Source: Pimelobacter simplex (GTDB lineage: Bacteria > Actinomycetota > Actinomycetes > Propionibacteriales > Nocardioidaceae). Taken from it: a DNA stretch of 64,000 nucleotides. A program made the position numbers and the translations under genes. Positions 8,722 through 17,445 of this stretch are shown here, in pieces (positions within the stretch are counted from its first letter, which is position 1; each line of letters starts with the position of its first letter). The stretch is from contig JADCLI010000010.1 in the NCBI GenBank assembly GCA_016803235.1, forward strand, positions 1-64,000, given 5' to 3'. The notes below the pieces were generated by a model. The model had not been told where the DNA came from. It saw only the letters and a list, made by a program, of their open reading frames with translations, and did not search any database.

Positions 8722-10001
8722 CCTGCCTTCACCGCCTCCGTGATGCCGCCGACGAGTCGGTCGATCGCGTGCGGCCCGGCGACGTACGGCGGCATCGCGT
8801 ACACCAGGTCCCGGAACGGCCGCAGCCACACGCCCGCGGCGAGCGCGGCGTCGGTCGCGCCGACGACGTCGACAGGGTGGTCGAGCTGCACGACGCCGAC
8901 CGCACCGAGGGTGCGGACGTCCACGACACCGGGCAGGTCGCGCAGGGGCGTGAGACCCGCGGTGAGCTGGTCGCCGATCGCGGTGACCGCCGCCTTCCAG
9001 CCGGACGTGAGCAGGAGGTCGATCGACGCGCTCGCGACCGCACAGGCGAGCGGGTTCCCCATGAACGTGGGGCCGTGCATGACGACGCCCGCCTCGCTGC
9101 CGGAGATCCCGCGGGCGACGGCATCGGTGGTCAGCACCGCGGCGAGGGTGAGATAGCCGCCGGTCAGTGCCTTGCCCAGGCAGAGGACGTCGGGAGTGAC
9201 CAGCTCGCTGACGAACAGGTGGCCGGTCCGCCCGAAGCCGGTCGCGATCTCGTCGAACACCAGAAGCAGGCCGTGCTCGTCGGCGACGTCGCGCAGCACG
9301 CGCAGGCACTCGACGGGGTAGGGCCACATCCCGCCGGCGCCCTGCAGGAGCGGCTCGACGATGATGCCGGCGAGCTCGTGGTGGTGCTGGTCGGCGACGT
9401 GCCGCAGGGTCGTGGCCCATGCCGCTACATCCGCCGCGTCGGCGCCGGCCCGGGGCGGCTGGGGCGCGAACACCTGCTGCGGCAGCAGCCCGGCCCACAT
9501 CGTGTGCATGCCGCCGACCGGATCGGTGACGCTCATGCAGTCGAAGGTGTCGCCGTGGTAGCCGCCGCGCACCGTCAGCATCCGGGTGCGGTCGGGACGT
9601 CCGACGCCGCGCTGGTACTGCAGCACCATCTTCATCGCGACCTCGACGCTGACCGAGCCCGAGTCGGCCAGGAACACCCGCTCCAGCGGTTCGGGGGTGA
9701 TCTCGACCAGGCGCCGGCCCAGCTGGACGGCGGGTTCGTGGGTGAGGCCGCCGAACATGACGTGGCTGAACCGGCCCGTCTGCTCGGCGACGGCTGCGTC
9801 GAGCGCCGGGTGCCGGTAGCCGTGGATCGCCGACCACCACGACGACATCCCGTCGACCACCCAGCGGCCGTCGACCTCCAGCTCGCAGCCGCGGGCGTCC
9901 GTGACCAGCCGGACCGGCGTCGGCTCGGTCATCGAGGTGTAGGGGTGCCAGAGGTGCTCGCGGTCGAAAGCGAGCAGCTCGGCGGCGGTGGGCGCGCTCA
10001 T
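8718..10001 (-). CDS. bioA: Adenosylmethionine-8-amino-7-oxononanoate transaminase
   Basis: Transfers the amino group of S-adenosylmethionine to 8-amino-7-oxononanoate to give 7,8-diaminononanoate. The 427-aa length and features match class III aminotransferases of the BioA type: HLWHPYTSM near residue 16, WWSAIHGY near 54, [11 protein letters not shown] in the middle and the PLP lysine in [10 protein letters not shown]. It is tightly coupled to bioF (4-bp overlap) and lies 4 bp after bioB. Confidence 0.95.
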   Translation of the reverse strand: MSAPTAAELLAFDREHLWHPYTSMTEPTPVRLVTDARGCELEVDGRWVVDGMSSWWSAIHGYRHPALDAAVAEQTGRFSHVMFGGLTHEPAVQLGRRLVEITPEPLERVFLADSGSVSVEVAMKMVLQYQRGVGRPDRTRMLTVRGGYHGDTFDCMSVTDPVGGMHTMWAGLLPQQVFAPQPPRAGADAADVAAWATTLRHVADQHHHELAGIIVEPLLQGAGGMWPYPVECLRVLRDVADEHGLLLVFDEIATGFGRTGHLFVSELVTPDVLCLGKALTGGYLTLAAVLTTDAVARGISGSEAGVVMHGPTFMGNPLACAVASASIDLLLTSGWKAAVTAIGDQLTAGLTPLRDLPGVVDVRTLGAVGVVQLDHPVDVVGATDAALAAGVWLRPFRDLVYAMPPYVAGPHAIDRLVGGITEAVKAG

Positions 10002-10005
10002 CGCG

Positions 10006-11202
10006 TCAGGCGTTGGCGGCGACTTCGGTGCCCGCGCCGCGCGCGCGGATGACCGGCTTGTGGTCGGCCTTGTCGGTGGCGATCGAGCAGCCGCCGCAGC
10101 CGTCGCCGCAGCCGGTGCCGGCCGAGGAGCCGCACGGGGTCGTGGCGTGGGCGCGGTGGGTGACGCCGGCCTCGTGGGAGGCGATCAGCTCGTCGAAGGC
10201 GCCCTGGTCCATGCCGAGGATCGAGAAGCCGTTGTCGCGCAGCATGTGCAGGTCGGCCAGCGCGTCCTGGCCCTCGGAGGTGAGGTAGTCGCCGAGGAAG
10301 ATCGAGTTCGCGACCTGCAGCGCGGTGGCCTGCAGCGTGCGCAGGTGCATCTCGCGGCCCCCGGCGATCCGGATCTCCTTGTCGGGGCACACGAAGCGCG
10401 CCATGGTCAGGATCTTCACGCACCGGATGGGGGAGAGCTCCCAGGTGTTCTGGTACGGCGTGCCGTCGAACGGCATCAGGAAGTTCACCGGGATCGAGTC
10501 GGTGTCCAGCGCCTTCAGTGCGAACAGCGCCTCCACCAGCTGCTCGTCGGTCTCGCCCAGGCCCGCGATCAGGCCCGAGCACGGCGACAGGCCGGCGTCC
10601 TTGGCCTTGCCGATGGTGTCCACGCGGTCGTCGTAGGTGTGGGTCTGGACGATGTTGTCGTGGTGCGACTCGGCGGTGTTGATGTTGTGGTTGTAGGCGT
10701 CGACACCGGCCGCCTTGAGCCGGGCGGCCTGCCCGTCCTTGAGGAGCCCGAGGCACGCGCAGACCTCGACCCCGTCGTACTCGTCCTTGAGGGCCTCGGT
10801 CATCTCGACGACCTTGTCGATGTCGCGCTCCGACGGCCCGCGGCCCGAGGACACCATGCACACCCGTGTCGCGCCGCCGCGCAGCCCGGCGCCGGCCTGC
10901 TTGAGGGTCTCCTCCTTGGAGAGCCAGGAGTACTTGAGGATCGGCGCCTCGGAGCCCATCGCCTGCGAGCAGTAGTTGCAGTTCTCGGGGCACAGGCCGG
11001 ACTTGAGGTTGACCAGGTAGTTGACCTTCACGGTGTTGCCGAAGTGCTCGCGCCGCAGCCGGCCGCCCGCCGCGACGATCGACATCAGGTCGCCGTCGGG
11101 CGCCTGGAGCACCGCCAGCGCGTCGGCCTCCGTGGCCGACCCGCCGCCGAGGATGCGGGTGGCCAGCTCGTCGAAGTTCGGGGCGGTCTTCGTGGTCGTC
11201 AT
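10006..11202 (-). CDS. bioB: Biotin synthase with Cys-rich C-terminal tail
   Basis: A radical-SAM enzyme inserting sulfur into dethiobiotin. The radical-SAM motif CPENCNYC puts the [4Fe-4S] ligands at Cys71, Cys75 and Cys78. The 398-aa protein is longer than the roughly 340-350 residues of E. coli-type BioB because of a C-terminal extension carrying four extra cysteines at about 357, 365, 369 and 372 in a Gly/Ser-rich segment. From memory, Streptomyces BioB proteins also carry such a tail. A GAGGAG ribosome-binding site precedes the ATG. A -10 TATCCT (11260-11255, minus strand) and a perfect operator lie upstream, so BioQ repression is expected. Confidence 0.95.
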   Translation of the reverse strand: MTTTKTAPNFDELATRILGGGSATEADALAVLQAPDGDLMSIVAAGGRLRREHFGNTVKVNYLVNLKSGLCPENCNYCSQAMGSEAPILKYSWLSKEETLKQAGAGLRGGATRVCMVSSGRGPSERDIDKVVEMTEALKDEYDGVEVCACLGLLKDGQAARLKAAGVDAYNHNINTAESHHDNIVQTHTYDDRVDTIGKAKDAGLSPCSGLIAGLGETDEQLVEALFALKALDTDSIPVNFLMPFDGTPYQNTWELSPIRCVKILTMARFVCPDKEIRIAGGREMHLRTLQATALQVANSIFLGDYLTSEGQDALADLHMLRDNGFSILGMDQGAFDELIASHEAGVTHRAHATTPCGSSAGTGCGDGCGGCSIATDKADHKPVIRARGAGTEVAANA

Positions 11203-11230
11203 GGTGCTCCTCGCGCGGTTCCTGGATCCG

Positions 11231-11249
11231 ACCTGAACGGTGTTCAGGT
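11231..11249. promoter_or_regulatory. BioQ-type operator before bioB
   Basis: ACCTGAACGGTGTTCAGGT is a perfect 8-bp inverted repeat with a 3-bp centre. It lies just downstream of a TATCCT -10 reading towards bioB, so bound repressor would block initiation. Its TGAAC-N3-GTTCA core recurs at 13231-13243 next to bioQ. Confidence 0.85.
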
Positions 11250-11296
11250 CACTCAGGATAGCCGGGATCGGCGGCGTTGGGGAGAGGCGACCGCGA

Positions 11297-11908
11297 TCAC
11301 TCGTCCCCGAGGCCGCGCGCGTGCAGTGCGTCCCCGGTGGCGCGGGCGTGCGCGACGACCCGGATGACGAGCGGCGTGAGGTACGCGCGCGGGTTGCGCT
11401 CCAAGCCGCGCGCCCGGGCGGCGTCGCGGGTCTCGCCGGCGATGGCGAGGGTGAGCGGGATGCCGCGGATCATCAGCGAGAACGCGAGCGCGACGAGCTC
11501 CGGTTTGACGCCGAAGCGGCGCAGCGGCTCGAGCCAGCGAGTGATCGCGTCGACCATCCGATCGACCGAGGTGGTCGTCGTGAAGACGGTCGCGAGCAGC
11601 AGGAGCGCGACCAGGGCGCCGACCACGACGAAGGCGTGCTCGGCGCCCCGCTGCCAGGTCTGGTACGCCGCCAGCAGGGTCATCGCCACCACGACCCCGC
11701 GCAGCGCGCGCGCCGCCCGGCCCAGCCGTACCCCGGCGACCATGCAGCACGCGACCGCCAGCACGAGCAGCCCGCCGGTGGTCGCGACGCCGCGGAAGGC
11801 CACCGCGACCACGCTCAGCACCAGCAGCCCGAGCAGCTTCGCGCCCACGGGCAGGCGGTGGAAGACCGAGGTGCCCGGCTGGTAGTCGCCGAGTGGGCTG
11901 GCGGTCAT
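11297..11908 (-). CDS. bioN: ECF biotin transporter transmembrane subunit (EcfT)
   Basis: A 203-aa integral membrane protein with five or so hydrophobic segments, the T component of an energy-coupling-factor transporter. It carries the two short Ala-Arg-Gly motifs that contact the ATPases: [11 protein letters not shown] near residue 167 and ALHARGLGD at the C-terminus. Its ATG at 11908 overlaps the bioM stop (ATGA). With bioM and bioY it forms a dedicated three-gene biotin importer. It is separated from bioB by a 94-bp gap that holds the bioB promoter. Confidence 0.9.
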   Translation of the reverse strand: MTASPLGDYQPGTSVFHRLPVGAKLLGLLVLSVVAVAFRGVATTGGLLVLAVACCMVAGVRLGRAARALRGVVVAMTLLAAYQTWQRGAEHAFVVVGALVALLLLATVFTTTTSVDRMVDAITRWLEPLRRFGVKPELVALAFSLMIRGIPLTLAIAGETRDAARARGLERNPRAYLTPLVIRVVAHARATGDALHARGLGDE

Positions 11909-12606
11909 CCTGCGCTCGCGCGGTAGTGGTCGACGACCTCGGTGGGCGACCCGTCCGCGACGACCGCCCCGTCGTCGATGAGCAGTGCGCGCTCGCAGCG
12001 CAGGGCCAGCTCGAGGTCGTGCGTGGCCAGCACGAGCTGCTGGGGGAGCCCGAGCAGCAGGTCGCCGATCATCCGGGCGTTGCGCAGGTCGAGCAGGGTG
12101 GTCGGCTCATCGGCGACCAGGACCGCCGGGTCGGTGGCGAGCACTCCGGCCAGGGCGAGCAGCTGGCGCTGTCCGCCGGAGAGGGTGTGCACGCTGCGGT
12201 CGGCGAGCTCCTCGAGCCCGTACGACGCGAGCACGCTTCGTGCGGCGGCTGCCCGCTCCTCGCGCCCGCGCACCTGGTGGCGCAGTGACAGCGCGACGTC
12301 CTCGACGACGGTGGGCATGACCAGCTGGGCGCTCGGGTCGGTGAACACGAAGCCGACCCGGCGGCGTACCTCCCGGCCCTTCCGCGCCACGTCGAGCCCG
12401 TCGACGGTGACCCGGCCGGTTGTCGGCTCGACCAAGCCGTTGACCAGCCGGGCGAGGGTCGACTTGCCCGAGCCGTTCGGTCCGATCAGCGCGATCCGCT
12501 GCTCGGCGAGGTCGAGCGTGGTCTCCTGCAGGACGGTGACCTCGGGGGCCGGCCCGCCGGGCGTCGCCGCCCGGACGACGACCCGGTCGAGCTCGATCCG
12601 GCTCAC
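11905..12606 (-). CDS. bioM: ECF biotin transporter ATPase
   Basis: A 233-aa ABC ATPase that powers biotin uptake. Visible are Walker A GPNGSGKST near residue 40, the ABC signature LSGGQRQ near 142, Walker B VLVADEPTTLLD near 162 and the switch histidine in LATHD. The GTG start at 12606 overlaps the bioY stop (GTGA), indicating coupling. A single ATPase gene suggests a homodimeric motor, as in other BioMNY systems. Confidence 0.92.
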   Translation of the reverse strand: MSRIELDRVVVRAATPGGPAPEVTVLQETTLDLAEQRIALIGPNGSGKSTLARLVNGLVEPTTGRVTVDGLDVARKGREVRRRVGFVFTDPSAQLVMPTVVEDVALSLRHQVRGREERAAAARSVLASYGLEELADRSVHTLSGGQRQLLALAGVLATDPAVLVADEPTTLLDLRNARMIGDLLLGLPQQLVLATHDLELALRCERALLIDDGAVVADGSPTEVVDHYRASAG

Positions 12607-13193
12607 GCCGCGGAGGTCGCCTCGACCTCGGCGGAGCGCTTGCGGGCGGCGAGGTCGGGGAACGCGCGGTGCACCGCGGTCGCGACCAGCGCCATCACGA
12701 CGTTCTTGGCGATGTCGCCGGGGAAGTAGGCGGCGTCGAAGCTGAACGCCTCCTTGAGGCTGAGGTCCGCGCGCCAGGCGAGGTTGAGCGGCCCGAGGGT
12801 GTGCACGACGAGGAAGCTGCTGAGCAGGCCGCAGGTGAAGACGAACGCGAACTGGGTGGCGTTGTGGCGGTTGCGGTACACGAGGAAGCCGCACAGCGCG
12901 GCCGCGATCGGGAACGCGACGAGGTAGCCGGCAGTGACGCCGCTGTAGTGCGAGATCCCGGACGCGCCGCCGGAGTAGATCGGCAGCACCAGTCCGGCGA
13001 CGAGGTAGAGGCTCACCGACAGGAAGCCGCGCACCGGCCCGAGCACCGCGCCGGTGAGGAGCACCCCGAACGTCTGCAGCGAGTAGGGGACGCCGATGCC
13101 GGTCTTGATGTCCGGCAGGATGGCGCACACCGCGATGAGCGCGGCGAAGCCGGCGATCAGGGCGACGTCGGTGGTGGGGGTACGGCGGGTCAT
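12603..13193 (-). CDS. bioY: Biotin ECF transporter S component
   Basis: The substrate-binding membrane subunit, 196 aa with about six transmembrane helices. It shows BioY features: VPYSLQTFGVLLTGAVLG in the N-terminal half and the GYLVAFPIAA segment with Gly-rich turn before it. The ATG at 13193 is preferred over a GTG at 13229, which falls almost on the operator. A TAACCT -10 (13248-13243, minus strand) overlaps the BioQ-type operator, so the transporter is likely derepressed when biotin is short. Confidence 0.93.
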   Translation of the reverse strand: MTRRTPTTDVALIAGFAALIAVCAILPDIKTGIGVPYSLQTFGVLLTGAVLGPVRGFLSVSLYLVAGLVLPIYSGGASGISHYSGVTAGYLVAFPIAAALCGFLVYRNRHNATQFAFVFTCGLLSSFLVVHTLGPLNLAWRADLSLKEAFSFDAAYFPGDIAKNVVMALVATAVHRAFPDLAARKRSAEVEATSAA

Positions 13194-13230
13194 CGGGGTC
13201 ACTCTCGGTTCCGGGGGAGCGCAGTGCACT

Positions 13231-13243
13231 TGAACAGTGTTCA
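13231..13243. promoter_or_regulatory. BioQ-type operator between bioY and bioQ
   Basis: TGAACAGTGTTCA is an inverted repeat matching the bioB site. It overlaps the bioY -10 and abuts a TAGGCT box (13247-13252) reading towards bioQ, so one site could control both the transporter operon and the regulator gene. Confidence 0.85.
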
Positions 13244-13304
13244 GGTTAGGCTGGGCGCCGTCCCCGGGTCAACGTGGCCCGGAGGCCGGACGAGGAGGCG
13301 CAGG

Positions 13305-13811
13305 GTGAGGTACCGCAGGGACGACGTGGTCGCGCGGGCGATCGAGGTGCTCGACGCGCACGGCCTCGACGCGCTCTCGATGCGCCGCCTCGCGGGCGAC
13401 CTCGGCGTCCAGCCCGGTGCGCTCTACCACCACTTCACCAACAAGGACGCACTGCTCGCCGCCATCGCCGACGAGATCCTGCGCCGCGGTCGCCGCCCCG
13501 CCGAGATCATGGCGTGGGACGCCGAGCTGCAGCTGCTCTGCCTCGGCCTGCGCTCGGCGATGCGCCGGCACCGCGACGGCGCCGTCCTCATCGCACAGGT
13601 CAACCGCGCCGATGCCGAGCCGCTCGAGCGTCCGCTGCGCTCGGCTCTCGAGCGCGCCGGCGCCGACGCCGACCTCGCCCGGGTCGGCGCGCGCACGCTG
13701 CTGCGCCTCGTGCTCTCCCACGAGGACGACGGCGACGACGACTTCGCCCTCGGTCTCGGTCTGCTGCTCGACGGCCTGCGCCAGCGGGTCAGCCCGTCTG
13801 CCGGAAGCTGA
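13305..13811 (+). CDS. bioQ: TetR-family biotin regulator
   Basis: A 168-aa TetR-type repressor. The helix-turn-helix (ALSMRRLAGDLGVQPGALYHHFTNKDALL) spans about residues 22-50, and the C-terminal part is helical. The GTG at 13305 is chosen because GAGGAGG lies 6-7 nt upstream. Assignment as BioQ rests on context: it is divergent from bioYMN, and the same TGAAC-N3-GTTCA palindrome is found in the shared promoter and before bioB. BioQ proteins of corynebacteria and mycobacteria act on this kind of site. Its 3' end overlaps the convergent membrane-protein gene by 23 bp. Confidence 0.85.
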   Translation: MRYRRDDVVARAIEVLDAHGLDALSMRRLAGDLGVQPGALYHHFTNKDALLAAIADEILRRGRRPAEIMAWDAELQLLCLGLRSAMRRHRDGAVLIAQVNRADAEPLERPLRSALERAGADADLARVGARTLLRLVLSHEDDGDDDFALGLGLLLDGLRQRVSPSAGS

Positions 13812-14598
13812 CGCCGCGCACGACCTCCTCGACGAACTCGAGCGGATCGCCCTCGCACGGGTCGCACAAGCCCTGGAGGACGACGCGTCGGCCGCCCGCG
13901 TCGACGACCCACCAGTCGCCGACGTAGGCGGGGGTGACGTTGTTGTTGGTGCCGTGGATGCCGGGCAGGTTGATCTGGCCGTCGCGGCAGGGGGACGCGT
14001 CGACGGTGGGGTCGATCCGCACCCGCAGGTACTGGCCGGGGGCGCCGCCGACGGTGACGGGCCGGGGTGCCTCGACCAGCAGTCCGGGCTGGGTGCGGAT
14101 CGCCTGCACCAGGTCGTCGAAGGTCGGGCCCACCGGCACGATGTCGTCGCCGTGGCACCAGTCCTTCGCGACGCCGAAGCGGTCGGTGGCGATCTCGGAC
14201 TTGAGGAGGAAGGTGGGACTCGACAGGTAGAGGCCGTCGCCCTCGACGTGGCTGCCGTCCGGCAGGTCGACCTCGATGGCGAGGACGTCGTCGAGGGGGA
14301 CGCGGTAGCGGCCGGCCTCGAGCGTGGTGACGTCCTCGCCGTCGGCCGGGTCCGGCAGGAGCCGGACACCCCCCGGGAGCTCCACGACCGGTGCCGGGTC
14401 GTGCACGGGCTCGGGCGGACCCGGGTCGTCCCGGGTGAGACCGATCCCGACGGCGGCGCCGGCGACGAGGGCGAGAGCCCCGGTGACGGCAGCGATCCGG
14501 GTGCGACGCTCGCGGGAGCGCGCGGTACGCACCAGGGAGTCGAAGGCGGGCGGGGTGAGGTCCTCGCCCACCTCGCGCAGCGAGTTCCAGTCAGCCAT
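13789..14598 (-). CDS. Membrane-anchored putative anti-sigma/sensor protein
   Basis: A 269-aa single-pass protein. Residues 1-33 form a short cytoplasmic part (MADWNSLREVGEDL...), a hydrophobic segment spans about 34-55, and the rest is predicted extracytoplasmic. That outer domain is closely related to the lipoprotein encoded at 15108-15827; both share ELPGG/ALPGG near their start, EGDGLYL, IRTQPGL, CRDGQ and HGTNNNVTPAY. The ATG overlaps the end of the sigma gene by 8 bp. The position and topology suggest an anti-sigma factor or partner, but no zinc-finger anti-sigma motif is visible, so the role is inferred. Confidence 0.7.
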   Translation of the reverse strand: MADWNSLREVGEDLTPPAFDSLVRTARSRERRTRIAAVTGALALVAGAAVGIGLTRDDPGPPEPVHDPAPVVELPGGVRLLPDPADGEDVTTLEAGRYRVPLDDVLAIEVDLPDGSHVEGDGLYLSSPTFLLKSEIATDRFGVAKDWCHGDDIVPVGPTFDDLVQAIRTQPGLLVEAPRPVTVGGAPGQYLRVRIDPTVDASPCRDGQINLPGIHGTNNNVTPAYVGDWWVVDAGGRRVVLQGLCDPCEGDPLEFVEEVVRGVSFRQTG

Positions 14599-15073
14599 GG
14601 CTCGGCTCCTCCCTCTCCGCCAGCAGCTCGCCCAGCCGGGCCCGGCCCCGGCCCAGTCGTGACTTCACGGTGCCGACCGGCAGACCGAGGTCGGCGGCGA
14701 TCTCGGCGACCGAGAGGTCGGCGAGGTGGTGCAGGACGACGACCTCGCGCTGGCCGGCGTCCAGCAGGCCCAGCGCCGTCACGAGTGCCACGTGCTCCGG
14801 ACCCACGTCGACGGCCGGCTTCGGGAGCCGCTCGGCGGCCTGGTGCCGCCAGCCGTGGTGCAGCCGGTGCAGCGCCACGGTGCGGATCCAGGCCTCCGGG
14901 TTCTGCACCGCCTGGAGCGTGCGGCGCTTGCGGATCGCGGTGATGAACGCCTCCTGCACCGCGTCCTCGGCGTCTGCCATCACCCCGCAGATGGCGTACA
15001 TCTGGACGACGAGCCGGCGGTAGCACCCGGCGTACAGGACGTCGAGGTCGTCGGCCCCGCGCCTGCCGTCCAT
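14591..15073 (-). CDS. SigE-family RNA polymerase sigma factor
   Basis: A 160-aa ECF-type sigma factor. Region 2 (about residues 12-50) contains the conserved DAEDAVQEAF stretch, and region 4 (about 98-150) contains LADLSVAEIAADLGLPVGTVKSRLGRGRARL. The ATG at 15073 is chosen because GGAGG lies 5 nt upstream; ATG 15088 and TTG 15097 are also in frame. It sits between two genes whose products share an extracytoplasmic domain: a lipoprotein gene ending 34 bp upstream and a membrane protein overlapping downstream. The signal it responds to is unknown. Confidence 0.88.
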   Translation of the reverse strand: MDGRRGADDLDVLYAGCYRRLVVQMYAICGVMADAEDAVQEAFITAIRKRRTLQAVQNPEAWIRTVALHRLHHGWRHQAAERLPKPAVDVGPEHVALVTALGLLDAGQREVVVLHHLADLSVAEIAADLGLPVGTVKSRLGRGRARLGELLAEREEPSHG

Positions 15074-15107
15074 GAGCACCTCCGTCATCTGGATCAACGC
15101 TCCCGCG

Positions 15108-15827
15108 TCACGGCACCGTTGTGAAGGCGAGCGAGCCGACCGTCTGGTGGATCCGGTCGGTGGAGATGGCGTTGCATGGATCGCACATGCCCTGGACGAC
15201 CACCCGCTGGCCGCTCACGTCGAGGATCCACCACTCACCGATGTAGGCCGGGGTGACGTTGTTGTTGGTGCCGTGGACGCCGGGCAGGTTGACCTGGCCG
15301 TCGCGGCAGGCCGAGACGTCGAACGCGGGATCGATCCGCACCCGCAGGTGCTTGCCGTGGGCGCCGTCGAAAGTGGCGAGATCGGGCCGGTCGACCTGGA
15401 GGCCCGGCTGGGTGCGAATGGCCTTGACCAGGTCGGCGACCGAGGGGCCGACGGGGGAGATGCCGTCGCCGTGACAGGCGTCGGTCGGTACGCCGTAGCG
15501 GTCGGTCGCGAGCTCGGTCTTGAGGACGAAGTCGGGCGTGGCGAGGTAGAGGCCGTCGCCCTCGATGCTCGTCGGGGCGCCGAGGCCGATGTCGAAGGCG
15601 AGGGTGTCCCCCAGCGGGACGCGGTAGCGGCCCGGCTGGACGGTCGAGCCCGCCTCCGGGTCGGGCAACCGCGTCACGCCCCCGGGAAGGGCGGGCGCCT
15701 CGTCGGCCGCGGTACTGGACGGGGTGGACCCCGAGGCGTTCGCGGGCTCCTCGTCGGAGCAGCCCGCGAGCAGCGGCAGCAGCGCGGCCGCGGCGGCTGC
15801 GCCGGCCGTGAAGGTTCGTGGTGACAT
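15108..15827 (-). CDS. Lipoprotein paralogous to adjacent sensor domain
   Basis: A 239-aa exported lipoprotein. The lipobox LLAGC lies near residues 18-22, followed by a Ser/Thr/Ala-rich linker and a globular domain of about 180 residues that is clearly paralogous to the outer domain of the membrane protein at 13789-14598. Four cysteines (CHGD, CRDG, C-x-x-C in MCDPC) are conserved between the two. GGAG before the ATG at 15827 supports the start. It is the first gene of the lipoprotein-sigma-membrane protein unit. It may bind the same ligand or partner as the membrane protein; function is unknown. Confidence 0.75.
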   Translation of the reverse strand: MSPRTFTAGAAAAAALLPLLAGCSDEEPANASGSTPSSTAADEAPALPGGVTRLPDPEAGSTVQPGRYRVPLGDTLAFDIGLGAPTSIEGDGLYLATPDFVLKTELATDRYGVPTDACHGDGISPVGPSVADLVKAIRTQPGLQVDRPDLATFDGAHGKHLRVRIDPAFDVSACRDGQVNLPGVHGTNNNVTPAYIGEWWILDVSGQRVVVQGMCDPCNAISTDRIHQTVGSLAFTTVP

Positions 15828-15972
15828 CGGAGGTCTCCTCGGTGCGTGGCGGAGGACGCCGAGCCGTCCCTGACAACTCCACGAGGTCCTGATGGGCCGC
15901 CGGGTTCCCGCGCCGGGGGAGTCTTTGCCCGGACGCGTCTCGTTATCGTGGCGGTAGCGACGAGGAGGCAGA

Positions 15973-17430
15973 GTGGACGACATGGCATCGAAGACCCAGA
16001 AGCCCGTGACGGTCGTGCTCTTCGGCGCGACCGGAGACCTGGCCCGGCGCAAGCTGCTGCCGGGGATGCTCCACCTGTTCGAGACCGGTCTCCTGCCCCA
16101 GCTGCAGATCATCGGCACCTCGCTCGACGAGCACACGACCGAGTCGTTCGTGTCCTTCGTGCACGAGGCGGTCATGGAGTTCTCCGGCGACGACGGCGAC
16201 ATGGCGGCCTGGCCGGAGTTCTCGAAGCTGCTGCACTGGGCGCCCGGCGCCGAGGGGCCGGCGGGGCTGCGGGCCGCGGTCGAGAAGGCCGAGGCGGACT
16301 GGTCCGGCGACCGGGTGCGGCTGCACTACCTCAGCGTCCCGCCGAAGGCAGCCCTGTCGGTGGTGAAGACCCTCGACGACGCCGGCCTGGCCGAGGGCAG
16401 CCGGATCATCATGGAGAAGCCGTTCGGCGTCGACCTGGCCACCGCCAGGGCGCTCAACGCCGAGCTGCACCAGACCTTCGACGAGTCGCAGATCTACCGG
16501 ATCGACCACTTCCTCGGGAAGGAGGCCGCGCAGAACATCCTCGCCTTCCGTTTCGCCAACGGCCTGTTCGAGCCGATCTGGCACCGCAACCACATCGACC
16601 ACGTGCAGATCGACGTGCCCGAGGAGCTCGGGCTCGAGCAGCGCGCCAACTTCTACGAGTCGACCGGCGCCTACAAGGACATGGTGGTGACCCACCTGTT
16701 CCAGGTCCTCGCGTTCACCGCGATGGAGCCGCCGACCTCGCTGCACCCCGACGCCATCAACGAGGAGAAGAACAAGGTCTTCCGCTCGATGATGCCGATC
16801 GACCCGGCCAACGTGGTCCGTGGCCAGTACCAGGGCTACCGCGACATCGAGGGCGTCGCGCCGGAGTCGGAGACCGAGACCTTCATCGCGCTCAAGTGCT
16901 TCGTCGACAACTGGCGCTGGGCCGGGGTGCCGTTCTACCTGCGCACGGGGAAGCGGATGGCCGAGGGGGCGCGGATCATCTCCATCGCGTTCAAGGAGCC
17001 GCCCCGCTCGATGTTCCCGAAGAACTCCGGCGTCGGCGACCACGGCCCCGACCACCTGACCTTCGACCTCGCCGACAAGGCCAAGATGTCGCTGTCCTTC
17101 TACGGCAAGCGGCCAGGGCCGGGCATGAAGCTCGACAAGCTGTCCATGCAGTTCGCGATGGGCGACACCACCTGGGCCGGATCGGTGCTCGAGGCCTACG
17201 AGCGGCTCATCTACGACGCCGCCCGCGGCGACCAGACCCTGTTCACCTCGGCCGAGGGCATCGAGCGGCTCTGGGAGGTCTCCGAGCCGTTGCTCGACAA
17301 CCCGCCCGTGGTGCGGCCGTACCGGCAGGGCAGCTGGGGTCCGAACCAGATCCACCAGCTGGTGGCGCCGTACGCCTGGCGGCTGCCGTTCGAGCGTCAG
17401 TGGCGCAATCCGAACGCGATGGGCGGCTGA
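15973..17430 (+). CDS. zwf: Glucose-6-phosphate dehydrogenase
   Basis: Oxidises glucose 6-phosphate to 6-phosphogluconolactone, producing NADPH in the oxidative pentose phosphate pathway. At 485 aa it has the normal size. The nucleotide-binding GATGDLARRKL lies near residues 18-28, EKPFG near 150 and the substrate-site signature RIDHFLGKE at about 176-184. GAGGAGG supports the GTG at 15973; an ATG four codons in is the alternative. No opcA, pgl or gnd neighbours are present, so this copy stands outside the usual tal-zwf-opcA-pgl cluster and may be a secondary isozyme. Confidence 0.93.
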   Translation: MDDMASKTQKPVTVVLFGATGDLARRKLLPGMLHLFETGLLPQLQIIGTSLDEHTTESFVSFVHEAVMEFSGDDGDMAAWPEFSKLLHWAPGAEGPAGLRAAVEKAEADWSGDRVRLHYLSVPPKAALSVVKTLDDAGLAEGSRIIMEKPFGVDLATARALNAELHQTFDESQIYRIDHFLGKEAAQNILAFRFANGLFEPIWHRNHIDHVQIDVPEELGLEQRANFYESTGAYKDMVVTHLFQVLAFTAMEPPTSLHPDAINEEKNKVFRSMMPIDPANVVRGQYQGYRDIEGVAPESETETFIALKCFVDNWRWAGVPFYLRTGKRMAEGARIISIAFKEPPRSMFPKNSGVGDHGPDHLTFDLADKAKMSLSFYGKRPGPGMKLDKLSMQFAMGDTTWAGSVLEAYERLIYDAARGDQTLFTSAEGIERLWEVSEPLLDNPPVVRPYRQGSWGPNQIHQLVAPYAWRLPFERQWRNPNAMGG

Positions 17431-17445
17431 GCCGGCCGCCTGTCC

